This document shows positions 34,396 through 43,541 of a stretch of 64,000 bases of DNA, one piece after another. Both the position numbers and the translations under genes were made by a program. Every line of letters starts with the position of its first letter. The first letter of the stretch is position 1. The notes beneath the pieces were generated by a model that was not told where the DNA came from, did no database searches, and saw only the letters and a program-made list of their open reading frames with translations. Source of the DNA: Epsilonproteobacteria bacterium UBA4036 (GTDB taxonomy: Bacteria; Campylobacterota; Campylobacteria; Campylobacterales; Arcobacteraceae); assembly GCA_002382325.1 (NCBI GenBank), contig DGAG01000015.1:1-64000 (forward strand), in the 5' to 3' direction.

Positions 34396-36813
34396 TTAAT
34401 GTATATATTTATCTTCCAAAGACTCTTTTATTTCTAAGAATTTATCTAAATGTGTAAAAAACAACTCAATTAAATAAGGATCAAAGTGTTTTCCTTTTTC
34501 TTTTTGGAATAAATCAAGAATTTTTTCAATATCCCATGCTTGTTTATATACTCTGTCATGTCCCAAAGCATCGAAAACATCAGCAACGGCAGTAATACGT
34601 CCATAAATATGAATCTCTTCTCCTTTTAATCCAAAAGGATATCCTGTACCATCAAATTTTTCATGATGTTCTTTAGCAATAATAGCAGCAGCTTGAAAGA
34701 CTTCTCCCGTAGACTCTTTTAAAATATTGTGTCCTAAAATTGTATGTTTTTTTATGACATCAAACTCTTCTTTAGTGAGTTTACTTGGTTTATTTAAAAT
34801 TGAATCCGATATTCCAACCTTACCAATATCGTGCATAGGACTTGCTGCAAATAAAATCTCAATCTCTTTTAAAGAGAGTCCATACAGTTCGGCTAATAGC
34901 TTTGAATAATAGGCTACTCTTTTTACATGATTACCTGTTTCTTTGCTTCTTGTTTCTGCAATTTCACCCATTTTATAGATAATTTCTTGTTGCATTTTTT
35001 CAAGCTGAAGATGCAATGAAAAAACCTCTGTAACATCTTTTCGAATACTCATATACTCTAAAACTTTTCCTTTAGAATTTTTAATAGGTACAACCGTTGC
35101 TAAAGAGTGAAACGTTTTTCCATTTTTATCAATATTGGCAATTTGTCCTTTCCAAATCTCCCCTTTGGTTATTTCTTTCCATATTTTTTGAATATCTTGA
35201 TGCGTAACTTCTTTGGGTCGTTTTATTAAGAAATAATCTTTACCAATTAACTCATCTTGAGCATATCCACTTTTTTCATAAAACAGTTTATTGGCATAAG
35301 TAATTTTTCTATTGGGAGCAATTCGCAAAATAAGATTACTTTGTTCAATAGCATTTTCGTATAATTTTGACAAAGTCAATACATCTTTGAAATTTTCTTT
35401 ATTAATATCAAATTGTTTTTGAAGATATTCTTTGGTTGTTTCAAGTTCTGTTATATCTGTGCGAATCGCAATATACTCTATAATATTTCCTTGAATATCT
35501 AAAATAGGATTAATAATAGCATGTACCCAATACTCACTCCCTTCTTTTTTTTGATTCTTTATTTTTCCTATCCATGGTTTTTTTAATTCTTTTATGGTAT
35601 ACCACATCTGTTCAAAAATCTCTTTTGGCATATCAATATGTCTTACAATATTATGAGGCTTTCCTAAGAGTTCTTCTTTATTAAACCCAGATACCCTACA
35701 AAATTCACTGTTTGCGTAGGTAATGATTCCTTTCGAATCAGTTTTTGATACAATAAAACTCATATCTACGGTTGCTTTATATTGTTCAAGCAATTGTAAA
35801 GATTCTTCATATGACTGTTCTAAAAGGCTGGTTGATTTTAATATTTCTTTAGAAATAACTACCATTAAAACAATTATACAAATAATTGAAAAAATCAAAA
35901 AAGCATTTAAACTATAAATTTTCAATAATATCTGATCAATTTTACTTTCAATTAAATCATTTATCTTTTTGAAAATCAATTTTTCGATTTCATATAATGC
36001 ATTGATTGATTTTGTAGTAGTATCAAACCAAATATCTGCATTGATTTTATAATTTTTATCATAAATGACTTCATTTAAGATTTCCATTGTTAAATCAATG
36101 TGTTTATTCTTTACTTTTATTTTATACTCTTTTAAAAATTCTTTAGAAATAATAATTTCAAAATCTTTCATATTTTTAAGATAATCATTTTTAAGATAAT
36201 AAATATTTTTGATATCTTCTACGTTATGGGTATCAAGAAAACCTTCAAGTAATATCGCACGAATTTTTCCTAATGATTCTTTGGAATTCAATAAAAAATT
36301 ATAAGAATTAATATACATACTGTTTTCGGAATCTTTTGTCAATGTTGGAATAATCTTAATTCTTCTTTGCAGTTTAGAAATGAGTTGTGAATATATTTCC
36401 ACAATTTCATTTTTATTTAATTCGTTATTCTCAATATTTAGGCGATATTTTGTTATTTGTTCAAAATCATTTTGAACAAGATTTATCAAAGAATAGCTTA
36501 CTTCAAGATTCTTTGCTTTACACTTTTGTACAGAAGCATCAACGTTATCTCTTGCTTGCAATAAAGACTCTTTAATTTGATGAGTTTTATATAAAATATA
36601 ATAAACACTTAAACCTCTTTCGATTTGTAATGTATGAATTATTTTGGACAAACATTGCACTTCGGTAAGATATGTTTTTGTCTCTTCTAAGTTTTGTTTG
36701 TTTGTTAATGTGTTATTTATCAGTAAAACAAACATAAAAACAATAAAAGAAAGAGGTAAAAACAGTAACAATAATAATTTTTGTTTAAGATTTAATTTCA
36801 TTTTCTTTTTCAT
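34396..36813 (-). CDS. NIT-PAS-PAS-HD-GYP sensor phosphodiesterase
   Basis: An 805-residue membrane protein predicted to hydrolyse c-di-GMP. An N-terminal helix (about 10-33) and a second one (about 300-322) flank a periplasmic NIT-like sensor with the IHTLQIERGLS segment near 60-70, a domain linked to nitrate/nitrite sensing. Two PAS domains follow (about 350-460 and 480-590), then an HD-GYP domain with HDIGK near 660 and HHEKFDGTGYP near 715. The ATG at 36813 is used; a TTG two codons earlier is possible, and neither has a strong SD. A short ORF (36785-36859) with a good SD overlaps the start, and a strong terminator hairpin lies just upstream, suggesting attenuation. Confidence 0.9.
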   Translation of the reverse strand: MKKKMKLNLKQKLLLLLFLPLSFIVFMFVLLINNTLTNKQNLEETKTYLTEVQCLSKIIHTLQIERGLSVYYILYKTHQIKESLLQARDNVDASVQKCKAKNLEVSYSLINLVQNDFEQITKYRLNIENNELNKNEIVEIYSQLISKLQRRIKIIPTLTKDSENSMYINSYNFLLNSKESLGKIRAILLEGFLDTHNVEDIKNIYYLKNDYLKNMKDFEIIISKEFLKEYKIKVKNKHIDLTMEILNEVIYDKNYKINADIWFDTTTKSINALYEIEKLIFKKINDLIESKIDQILLKIYSLNAFLIFSIICIIVLMVVISKEILKSTSLLEQSYEESLQLLEQYKATVDMSFIVSKTDSKGIITYANSEFCRVSGFNKEELLGKPHNIVRHIDMPKEIFEQMWYTIKELKKPWIGKIKNQKKEGSEYWVHAIINPILDIQGNIIEYIAIRTDITELETTKEYLQKQFDINKENFKDVLTLSKLYENAIEQSNLILRIAPNRKITYANKLFYEKSGYAQDELIGKDYFLIKRPKEVTHQDIQKIWKEITKGEIWKGQIANIDKNGKTFHSLATVVPIKNSKGKVLEYMSIRKDVTEVFSLHLQLEKMQQEIIYKMGEIAETRSKETGNHVKRVAYYSKLLAELYGLSLKEIEILFAASPMHDIGKVGISDSILNKPSKLTKEEFDVIKKHTILGHNILKESTGEVFQAAAIIAKEHHEKFDGTGYPFGLKGEEIHIYGRITAVADVFDALGHDRVYKQAWDIEKILDLFQKEKGKHFDPYLIELFFTHLDKFLEIKESLEDKYIH

Positions 36814-36859
36814 TGGCAATAATAGTCGAAAAAATCATTGAAATAACAATACTTAACAT
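36785..36859 (-). CDS. Possible leader ORF overlapping the HD-GYP gene start, 24 residues
   Basis: ATG at 36859 is preceded by GAGGGAATC, a better ribosome binding site than that of the HD-GYP gene. The frame encodes a hydrophobic start (MLSIVISMIFSTIIA) then a charged tail and stops inside the HD-GYP gene. It could recruit ribosomes and couple translation of the downstream gene. Coding function of the peptide itself is unproven. Confidence 0.4.
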   Translation of the reverse strand: MLSIVISMIFSTIIANEKENEIKS

Positions 36860-36871
36860 GATTCCCTCTAC

Positions 36872-36912
36872 AAAAAAAATAGCAAAAAAGAGAAAGACTC
36901 TTTCTTGCTATT
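36872..36912 (-). terminator. Strong terminator hairpin in the leader of the HD-GYP gene
   Basis: A 15-bp stem with one mismatch (arms 36878-36892 and 36898-36912, 5-nt loop) runs straight into eight T in the minus direction. No gene ends here on that strand, and the hairpin lies 12 nt before the SD of the leader ORF, so it can act as an attenuator of the 34396-36813 gene. Confidence 0.7.
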
Positions 36913-37188
36913 TTAATACTATCCTTAAATTTATCTCAATATTATTATAATTCAAATAATATTTTAATGACCTGTGTCAATAAAATAATATTTTTATATA
37001 TTTTTTTACTTATTTGTGCATGTAAAATTTCTTAACTTCAATGCTCAAATGAAATTGGAATGAATTCAGTAAGTTTTTATTATGATAAAGAACAAATTTT
37101 AGAAATATGCTTATATTTTTTAAATTTCTAAAATAACAGAAATAGCAAAAAAACACATTAACTATCAATTTACAAAGGATTTAAAACG
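36913..37188. other. Non-coding leader/promoter region between HD-GYP and DUF309 genes
   Basis: An A+T-rich stretch with no supportable ORF. Bases 37141-37152 (AATAGCAAAAAA) repeat the terminator arm 36878-36889 exactly; as minus-strand RNA this element could pair with the other terminator arm. The + strand promoter and ACAAAGGA ribosome binding site of the DUF309 gene also lie here. Confidence 0.5.
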
Positions 37189-37524
37189 ATGAGTGATATA
37201 GAAACGTTTATTCAAATGGTGCAAAATGAAGAGTTTGCACCCGCACATGAAATTTTAGAACACGATTGGAAAGCTTATAAGAAACAAAATGAAATGCAAA
37301 AAGCCAAAGCGTTACAAGGACTTATCAATGGTACAACGGCTTTAGCTTTGTATAAAAAAGGCAAAGTGGAAGGGTATCAAAAGGTATGGGAAACTTTTTT
37401 AAAGTATCACACTCTCCTTGATGAAATAGAGCTGGAAAATAAAGATTATTTTCTTGCTGCACGAGAATTATTATTCAAAAAAAACAAAGAAGTGACACAA
37501 CAAACTCAGAACAATTTTGAGTAA
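37189..37524 (+). CDS. DUF309 family protein
   Basis: A 111-residue soluble helical protein with the DUF309 pattern: FAPAHEILEHDWKAYKK near 16-32 (conserved His/Glu), ALQGLINGTTALALYKKGKVEGY near 43-65. The molecular function is unknown; conserved His and Glu residues suggest metal or small-ligand binding. The ATG follows AAAGGATTTAAAACG. It lies 48 bp before an MCP gene on the same strand. Confidence 0.82.
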   Translation: MSDIETFIQMVQNEEFAPAHEILEHDWKAYKKQNEMQKAKALQGLINGTTALALYKKGKVEGYQKVWETFLKYHTLLDEIELENKDYFLAARELLFKKNKEVTQQTQNNFE

Positions 37525-37572
37525 CCAAATTGTAATTTAGCTTCGTTAGTATTCCATTTTATTGGAGTTACT

Positions 37573-40062
37573 ATGAGATTTTTACATCATTTAAGTGTCA
37601 AAGCAAAACTGCGGATTTTTTCTGTTATATCTGTTCTTGGATTTATTATTTTAATTGGTATGATGATTTTTATGTTCTATTCAACCAATCAATACAAAGC
37701 ATTGGAATATAACTTACTCAATCTTCAACAACACATTACACAAATTAATTTAGGCATTGCCAATTACTTCTCCCATCAAAAACTTGATGAATACAATAAC
37801 GCCTATACAAAAAGTCAAACAACTATTCAATCGCTGAGTTCATTGATGCAAACATTGGATTTGTCCTCTGAACAACTTAAAAAAACAGCTCAAACCCTTG
37901 AACATCTCAATGTGGTCTTTTTGGATATTGTTGAAGATAAAAAAAAGGTATTTGACTATTTACAACAAATGAAACAAAGCAAGGAGCATATCAATAAAAT
38001 CTTTGAAACCAATTATGATTATAAACTGCTTCAATACATGACCAAACTTGAAATTTATGAAAAAAACTTTTTACTTGAACACGATACGGATATCAACGAA
38101 TTTATAAGCACTCAAATTAAAATGCGTCGTGCCGTGGGCGCCTCTGAGAATTTTATTGCCAATGAAAAGTTACAACGCACCATTGTAGGGCATTTGATCT
38201 CATATAAAAGTATGTTTGAGAATATTGTTGAACTTGAAACACTTATAGGAAAAGATATTACGCAAGGCAAACTCAAAGTTTTACATGAACTCAATCAAAC
38301 CATTATGAACACAGTTGAAAAAGATTTAACCACGTTAGATACTCTTATTGAGAAAAAAGTTGAGTTTCTCATCTCTGCTTTAATTCTTATTTCCTTTGTT
38401 ATGATTGTTCTTGAACTGATTTTGGCATTTTTAATGTTTGATACCATTAATAAATCTTTAGTTGCCGTTAAAAATGGGTTAAATGATTTTTTTGATTTTA
38501 TTAACTACAAAAAAGAGCATATCTCTAAAATTGAATTAAAAACTCAAGATGAATTTGGAGAAATGGCACAAGAAATCAATAAAAATATCGACAAAAGTAT
38601 GCAAACCTTTAATAACAACAAAGCCATTTTGGAACAAACCAATGATATCATCCAAAAAATATCCAATGGCTTTTTTTCGTATCATATCAATGAAAAAGAT
38701 ATTGTCTCACCCGATATGCAAAAACTCGTACAATCAATCAATTTAATGATTGCACAAACCAAAAACAAATTTGATACGATTGTTCAAGCACTGGAAAATT
38801 ATGGAGAGTATAATTTTAATTTCCAAATCAAACAAGACAATACTCTGCAAAGACTTAATGGCGATTTTGGATCACTGGTTGCCAGTACGAAACTTATTGG
38901 TAATAATATTTCTGAATTTTTGGCCATGATTATGAATACTTCTGATAAGCTTACTTACGATACCAAACAACTCAACAGAAGTGTTGAAGAGTTAGAAAAG
39001 AGTTCAACTCATCAAAAAACAGCGCTTCAAACGAGTGTTCATACCTTGCAAAACATCACTAAAACCATCAATAACAACACCCAAAATACTCAACAAATGA
39101 GCCAATTGACAAACGATGTTTCAAACAGTGCTAATGTGGGTTACGATTTGGCAAAAAAAACCGCTGAGGCAATGAATGAAATCACCCATGAAGTGGGTTA
39201 TATTAATGATGCCATTGAAATTATTGACAAAATTGCCTTTCAAACCAATATTTTAAGCTTAAACGCTGCTGTTGAAGCAGCCACAGCAGGAGAAGCCGGA
39301 AAAGGCTTTGCCGTAGTTGCCCAAGAAGTCCGGAATTTAGCCAACAGAAGTGCCCAAGCCGCACAAGAGATTAAAAATCTGGTGCAAAAAGCCAATGACA
39401 AAACCAAAATAGGAAAAGAGATTGCGTTTAATATGATTACAGGGTATGAGAGTTTAAGTGCCAAAATTGATAACACCACCACTTTGGTTAAAGAGTTAGA
39501 ACACTCTTCCTTAATTCAACAAAATGGTATTAATCAAATCAATAAGGAAGTTCATATTTTAGAAGATAATGTCAAAATTAATGCACAAAACTCACAAAAT
39601 ATTGCTCAACTCTCATTTGAGATTTCACAACTTTCCAAAAAACTCGCACATACGGCTTCACAATCAAATTATAATATTAAGGCCAAAGACCAAGTATGTG
39701 ATATTGATTTAGTCTATGCCACTGCAAAGTTAAAAAATGGGATTATCAAATTTAAAAATCACCACTTTAAAGCCTTAAGTTCTTATAAAAACAGCACCAT
39801 TGATTCCCATGAAAAGACTCTTTTAGGAGAATGGATACAAACCCAAGAGAGTTCAAACAAACCCTTTGTGCATTTTGAAATGTGGCAACAATTAAAACAA
39901 TTCAATCAAGAATACACTCAAAACATTCAAAAATATATCACCTTAAGTGCTAAAAAAGTCAATAACGATGAATTGATACAAATTTCTACCCAAATAGAAC
40001 AATTGACCATTTCAATTTTTGACACACTTAATGAACTTAAAGTACTCAATTGTAAAAATTAA
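37573..40062 (+). CDS. Methyl-accepting chemotaxis protein with degenerate CZB-like C-terminal domain
   Basis: An 829-residue chemoreceptor. Membrane helices at about 16-38 and 258-280 enclose a large helical periplasmic sensor. A HAMP-like linker and long coiled coil lead to the signalling tip AFQTNILSLNAAVEAATAG and GKGFAVVAQEVRNLA near 555-590. The last 115 residues have the CZB layout (LLGEW near 758, then FEMWQQLKQFNQEY near 775). The cysteine and histidines that bind zinc in CZB domains are replaced (TLLGEW instead of CxLGxW, no His in the later helix). So zinc/HOCl sensing is doubtful. No CheR pentapeptide. Confidence 0.9.
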   Translation: MRFLHHLSVKAKLRIFSVISVLGFIILIGMMIFMFYSTNQYKALEYNLLNLQQHITQINLGIANYFSHQKLDEYNNAYTKSQTTIQSLSSLMQTLDLSSEQLKKTAQTLEHLNVVFLDIVEDKKKVFDYLQQMKQSKEHINKIFETNYDYKLLQYMTKLEIYEKNFLLEHDTDINEFISTQIKMRRAVGASENFIANEKLQRTIVGHLISYKSMFENIVELETLIGKDITQGKLKVLHELNQTIMNTVEKDLTTLDTLIEKKVEFLISALILISFVMIVLELILAFLMFDTINKSLVAVKNGLNDFFDFINYKKEHISKIELKTQDEFGEMAQEINKNIDKSMQTFNNNKAILEQTNDIIQKISNGFFSYHINEKDIVSPDMQKLVQSINLMIAQTKNKFDTIVQALENYGEYNFNFQIKQDNTLQRLNGDFGSLVASTKLIGNNISEFLAMIMNTSDKLTYDTKQLNRSVEELEKSSTHQKTALQTSVHTLQNITKTINNNTQNTQQMSQLTNDVSNSANVGYDLAKKTAEAMNEITHEVGYINDAIEIIDKIAFQTNILSLNAAVEAATAGEAGKGFAVVAQEVRNLANRSAQAAQEIKNLVQKANDKTKIGKEIAFNMITGYESLSAKIDNTTTLVKELEHSSLIQQNGINQINKEVHILEDNVKINAQNSQNIAQLSFEISQLSKKLAHTASQSNYNIKAKDQVCDIDLVYATAKLKNGIIKFKNHHFKALSSYKNSTIDSHEKTLLGEWIQTQESSNKPFVHFEMWQQLKQFNQEYTQNIQKYITLSAKKVNNDELIQISTQIEQLTISIFDTLNELKVLNCKN

Positions 40063-40160
40063 GAACTCTAAAAATAGCTTTTTGGCAATAAATGCACGTT
40101 CTTTTTACCTAATCATTGCTACAATTGTTCATAACTTTTTTAAATTAGACTAGGAACCTT

Positions 40161-40658
40161 ATGAACAAAGCTGAAAAAGAAATTTTAAAACAATTTGAAC
40201 AAGAAAATATTATAGCCAATTTAGCTCGTTATGAACTTGCTTATCAAATTGCACTGGAAGTTTTGGTTCAAAGAACTGAATTTGATGAAGCCTCTGCGTT
40301 ACAAAAACTTCAAACCATGCAGTTAGAAATAGAACCTGAAAATCTATTTTATACAGTCATTGCTCTCATTCGCAATAAAAAAACATTTAAGAATTTTAAA
40401 CAAGAGTTTGAAAAAGAGTTACAACAACACGCCTGTATCAATGCGTTAGAAGATTATTTAAGAAGTGATTCTCAACTGCTTCATCCAGAAATGTTTTTAG
40501 AACAAACCATAGAAGAGATTAATGACAATAAATTCTTTAATACAGCCATGCAAAAAATTTTTGAAGAAGAGTATGAAAATGTTCTCATACGATGGAGAAG
40601 TATCATCAACAAAGATCTCGCACAAGAAATCAAGCAAACAGCCATTTCAATGCTTTAA
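40161..40658 (+). CDS. Hypothetical protein, 165 residues
   Basis: No family recognised. Soluble, acidic and helical, with an N-terminal coiled-coil-like stretch (AEKEILKQFEQENIIANLARYELAYQ in part: KEILKQFEQENI) and no signal or membrane segment. The ATG has AGGAACCTT upstream and a TACAAT-like box about 40 bp before. Its stop overlaps that of the convergent FlaG-like gene by TTAA. Confidence 0.65.
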   Translation: MNKAEKEILKQFEQENIIANLARYELAYQIALEVLVQRTEFDEASALQKLQTMQLEIEPENLFYTVIALIRNKKTFKNFKQEFEKELQQHACINALEDYLRSDSQLLHPEMFLEQTIEEINDNKFFNTAMQKIFEEEYENVLIRWRSIINKDLAQEIKQTAISML

Positions 40659-41017
40659 GCGATATCTTCATCCTGAGCTAAGTGCATTAAATAGGCTTTA
40701 AGCTTCATCATTTCATCCGTAGGATACTGTGTCATATAATCACCACGATTGACTTTGACATAAAAATCCTTACTCTCAGGATTATATCCAAAATTCACGT
40801 TTGAGATAACAAACTCAACCCCTTTGACCTCTTTTTGCTCTTTACGTTCCGCTTTTCTCACATCCGCTAACTCTTTAAGCAACTCAGGATGGTCAATATT
40901 TCTATTTTTAACTTCTTCATCCAATAAACGAGTCTCTTTAATTGATGCTACTGGTTCCACATTTTTGGGAATAACATTTTCAAACTGCTCAAATCGGGGA
41001 ATGTTTCCAACTTCCAT
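40655..41017 (-). CDS. FlaG-like flagellar protein
   Basis: A 120-residue soluble protein. The N-terminal two thirds are charged and low in complexity. The C-terminal 45 residues (NVNFGYNPESKDFYVKVNRG, then YPTDEMMKLKAYL) follow the FlaG pattern, in which a short beta hairpin precedes 'Pxxxxmkl'. FlaG influences filament length in Campylobacterota. The match is moderate and no fliD/fliS neighbour supports it here. Strong ribosome binding site AAAGGAGG precedes the ATG. Confidence 0.5.
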   Translation of the reverse strand: MEVGNIPRFEQFENVIPKNVEPVASIKETRLLDEEVKNRNIDHPELLKELADVRKAERKEQKEVKGVEFVISNVNFGYNPESKDFYVKVNRGDYMTQYPTDEMMKLKAYLMHLAQDEDIA

Positions 41018-41180
41018 AATAACCTCCTTTTTAAAGAGTTTTTATATCTATTACGATTATAACTCTGCAACTCTTAAATTTAATATAAGTTTTTTGATTA
41101 ATTAAGAGAATTTTAAAGCGACTGCTCAAACTTCTTATTAAAATATTCTCTGTTTTAAAGCAAAATGCAAAATTTTGTTG

Positions 41181-41186
41181 TATAAT
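41181..41186 (+). promoter_or_regulatory. -10 box of the CNNM/CorC-like gene
   Basis: A perfect TATAAT 79 bp before the ATG at 41265, implying a 5' leader of about 72 nt that includes a second ribosome binding site and a short ORF (41218-41277). Confidence 0.6.
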
Positions 41187-41217
41187 ATCCGTTAAATTTT
41201 AATTTAAGGAGAATTTC

Positions 41218-41277
41218 TTGGACGATACTTCCCAGAGGTGCACGCCATCGCATAAAGAGGTAATATGGATATTTTAA
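41218..41277 (+). CDS. Possible 19-residue leader peptide ORF
   Basis: TTG at 41218 sits 6 nt after TTAAGGAGA, a stronger ribosome binding site than that of the following gene. It opens a 19-codon frame ending at TAA 41275-41277, overlapping the CNNM-type gene start by 13 bp in another frame. The block 41219-41260 is unusually G+C-rich for this genome. Could be a regulatory leader or a structured RNA; peptide function is unproven. Confidence 0.4.
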   Translation: MDDTSQRCTPSHKEVIWIF

Positions 41278-42323
41278 TATTACTGTTTATTGCCGTCATT
41301 GGTGTTTCGTTTTTGTGTTCAGTTTTAGAGTCTATTATTTTATCTACTAATATCTCTTATATTTCAATATTAGAGAAAAACAATCCTGCCCGAGGGGCTT
41401 TGCTTAAAAAGCTTAAAATAAATATTGACAAATCAATCTCTTCGATTTTAATCCTAAATACCATTGCCAATACTCTTGGAGCAACTGCCATTGGGGTACA
41501 AGCACAAAATGTATTTCAAGGTAACAGCAATTTGGTTTTATTGATTTCAATTATTTTAACCTTTCTCATCTTATTTGTTGCCGAAATTATTCCAAAAACC
41601 ATTGGTGCAGTATATTGGAAACAATTAGCTCCGGCTGCAGCTGTTATAATTAAGTACTTTATTTTTATTACCACACCCATTATTGTTATTACACAATTTG
41701 TCACCAAAAAAATTGCCAATGGTAAAAATCTTAATGAATCTATTTCAAGAGAAGAGTTAATTCATTCTACTTTATTAAGTGAAGAAGAAGGAATTATTGG
41801 TGATTTAGAATCCGATATTATTGAAAATACGTTAACCTTACATAACATAAAAGTCAAAGATATTTTAACCCCTCGTTCTGTTATGTATGCCATTCAAAAA
41901 GATATGAAGATTAAAGATATTTTGGACGACAAACGCACCTATAAGTTTTCACGAGTTCCTATTTATGACCAATCCATTGATCATATTGTGGGCGTTGTTT
42001 TAACCAAAAAACTCTTTAAACAAGCCATTAAAAATAAAGAAGCCAGTATCGAATCGATTATGCTTCCTATTTTTACACTCAATGAGAATATTCCCGTTTC
42101 CAAAGCACTTAATACCTTTATTAAAAAACGAGAACATATGTTTTTGGTTTTAGACAACTATGACCAAACCGAAGGTATTGTTACGCTTGAAGATTGTATT
42201 GAAACGCTTTTAGGCTTAGAAATCATGGATGAGTCTGATACCATTGATGATATGAGAAAATTAGCACTTCGACAAATGAAAGCCAAACGAAAAGAAAAAG
42301 AGATTACCAATAAATTGGCTTAA
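41265..42323 (+). CDS. CNNM/CorC-type membrane protein with CBS pair
   Basis: A 352-residue membrane protein: DUF21/CNNM transmembrane domain (about 1-165, four hydrophobic segments, including LILNTIANTLGATAIG near 62-77 and EIIPKTIGAVYW near 107) followed by a CBS pair (about 195-320, with DILTPRSVMYAIQ and EGIVTLEDCIETLLGLEIMDESD, cited in part as GIVTLEDCIETLLG). Relatives are annotated as hemolysin C/TlyC or Mg2+/Co2+ efflux proteins. The C-terminal CorC/HlyC transporter-associated domain is missing and replaced by a short basic tail. AGAGG precedes the ATG. Confidence 0.88.
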   Translation: MDILILLFIAVIGVSFLCSVLESIILSTNISYISILEKNNPARGALLKKLKINIDKSISSILILNTIANTLGATAIGVQAQNVFQGNSNLVLLISIILTFLILFVAEIIPKTIGAVYWKQLAPAAAVIIKYFIFITTPIIVITQFVTKKIANGKNLNESISREELIHSTLLSEEEGIIGDLESDIIENTLTLHNIKVKDILTPRSVMYAIQKDMKIKDILDDKRTYKFSRVPIYDQSIDHIVGVVLTKKLFKQAIKNKEASIESIMLPIFTLNENIPVSKALNTFIKKREHMFLVLDNYDQTEGIVTLEDCIETLLGLEIMDESDTIDDMRKLALRQMKAKRKEKEITNKLA

Positions 42324-42362
42324 AAAGGAAGGGTTCTTCTAAAAAGAAGAATCCTCTTTTTT
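42322..42362. terminator. Bidirectional terminator between convergent genes
   Basis: GGGTTCTTCT (42331-42340) pairs with AGAAGAATCC (42345-42354, one G-U) around an AAAA loop. T-rich sequence follows on the + strand and AAAAA precedes it, giving a U run for the minus strand. The hairpin includes the last codons of the minus-strand gene. Confidence 0.85.
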
Positions 42363-42797
42363 AAGTTTTCTTACAATTGATTTTTTAACCGACTCTACCA
42401 CAAAATTACGATGTGAACTGTTGACATTGGCAATTTGTTTATTGCATTTTTCGCACACAAATTCGGTTTGATGCAACAACGTGTCAAAATGATAAAAAAG
42501 CTCACTGTGACAAGCAGGACAGGTGGGTTTTAAATTTAATATCTCTTTATTGATATTCCATTCCCACGTCCATTGTGTATCATAAAAAATATCTTCATGA
42601 TATTGAAAATAAGAAGGGGCTTGGAATTTAAAGAGAATATCAAACAAAACATTTAAAAAAGTGCATACGGCTAAACTCAAAAGAAATAGCATCACCATAT
42701 GACTCAACTCTTTATTATCCGAAATCAAGACTCCAGCACCCGTCATAAAAAGGGTTAAAGCAAACCAATACATATATCTGTTTATTTTATGAATCAT
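42339..42797 (-). CDS. Membrane protein with cytosolic zinc-ribbon-like tail, 152 residues
   Basis: Not a named family. Two membrane helices (about 10-28 and 33-52) are followed by a soluble part with two CxxC pairs, CPACH near 89 and CEKC near 113, spaced as in a zinc ribbon. The tail is basic. A PhoP-like or transporter domain is absent. It is convergent with the CNNM-type gene and shares a terminator with it. Confidence 0.7.
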   Translation of the reverse strand: MIHKINRYMYWFALTLFMTGAGVLISDNKELSHMVMLFLLSLAVCTFLNVLFDILFKFQAPSYFQYHEDIFYDTQWTWEWNINKEILNLKPTCPACHSELFYHFDTLLHQTEFVCEKCNKQIANVNSSHRNFVVESVKKSIVRKLKKEDSSF

Positions 42798-42902
42798 ATT
42801 TCCTCTTTAACCCAATAAGGGATGTTTTTTAGGCTATTATTTTAACACAATTTTTGTAACAATATGATAAGATGACAAAATTATTTTTTAAAGTAGAAGA
42901 AA

Positions 42903-43541
42903 TTGACACCCATTGCCAGAGAAGTATGTTATGCCTGTTACAGACCAAAAACCAGTTGTGTCTGTCAACAAATTACGCCCTTACACACCCGAACAAAATT
43001 TGTTATTTTAATGCATCCTAAAGAGTACAGAAAAACCAAAAACACCACCGGACATTTGACGCATAAATCATTGCCTAATTCCGCTTTGTATGTGGGTATT
43101 GATTTTACCAAACATCCTAAAATAAACGCCCTACTTCACGATAAAACCAATGAATGTTTTTTGCTTTACCCCAAAGAAAACTCCATTAAATTAAACCATG
43201 AAAAAATTCACAGCCAAAAAAATATTGTCATTTTTATTATTGATTCTACTTGGGCTTGTTCAAGAAAAATTTTAAGAGAGAACTCTTTTTTTGAAGAGAT
43301 GAAAACCATCAGTTTTGAGCATAATCTTCGCTCAGCTTTTCATATTAAAACACAACCCAATGAGTTTTGTTTATCCACGATTGAATCCACTTTGTGTCTG
43401 TTAGAGTTGCTCAACCAACAAAAGCTTGAAGTCTTAGAAGAAGATCAGCTCAAAGAGTTTTTAAGCCCTTTTAATGCAATGGTTGACTACCAATTAATGT
43501 GTGCAAGAAATAACAAGATACGCTATAAAGAGCCCTCTTAA
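42903..43541 (+). CDS. DTW-domain tRNA-uridine aminocarboxypropyltransferase
   Basis: A 212-residue enzyme of the TapT/DTW family, which adds a 3-amino-3-carboxypropyl group from SAM to uridine (acp3U) in tRNA. An N-terminal zinc-type cluster CYACYRPKTSCVC at 9-21 and the DSTW signature near 114-117 (DxTW) are diagnostic, with HPKEYRKTKNTTGH near 40-53. TTG start at 42903 is the only usable start and its ribosome binding site is weak (AGAAGAAA). The stop overlaps the convergent gene by TTAA. Confidence 0.88.
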   Translation: MTPIAREVCYACYRPKTSCVCQQITPLHTRTKFVILMHPKEYRKTKNTTGHLTHKSLPNSALYVGIDFTKHPKINALLHDKTNECFLLYPKENSIKLNHEKIHSQKNIVIFIIDSTWACSRKILRENSFFEEMKTISFEHNLRSAFHIKTQPNEFCLSTIESTLCLLELLNQQKLEVLEEDQLKEFLSPFNAMVDYQLMCARNNKIRYKEPS

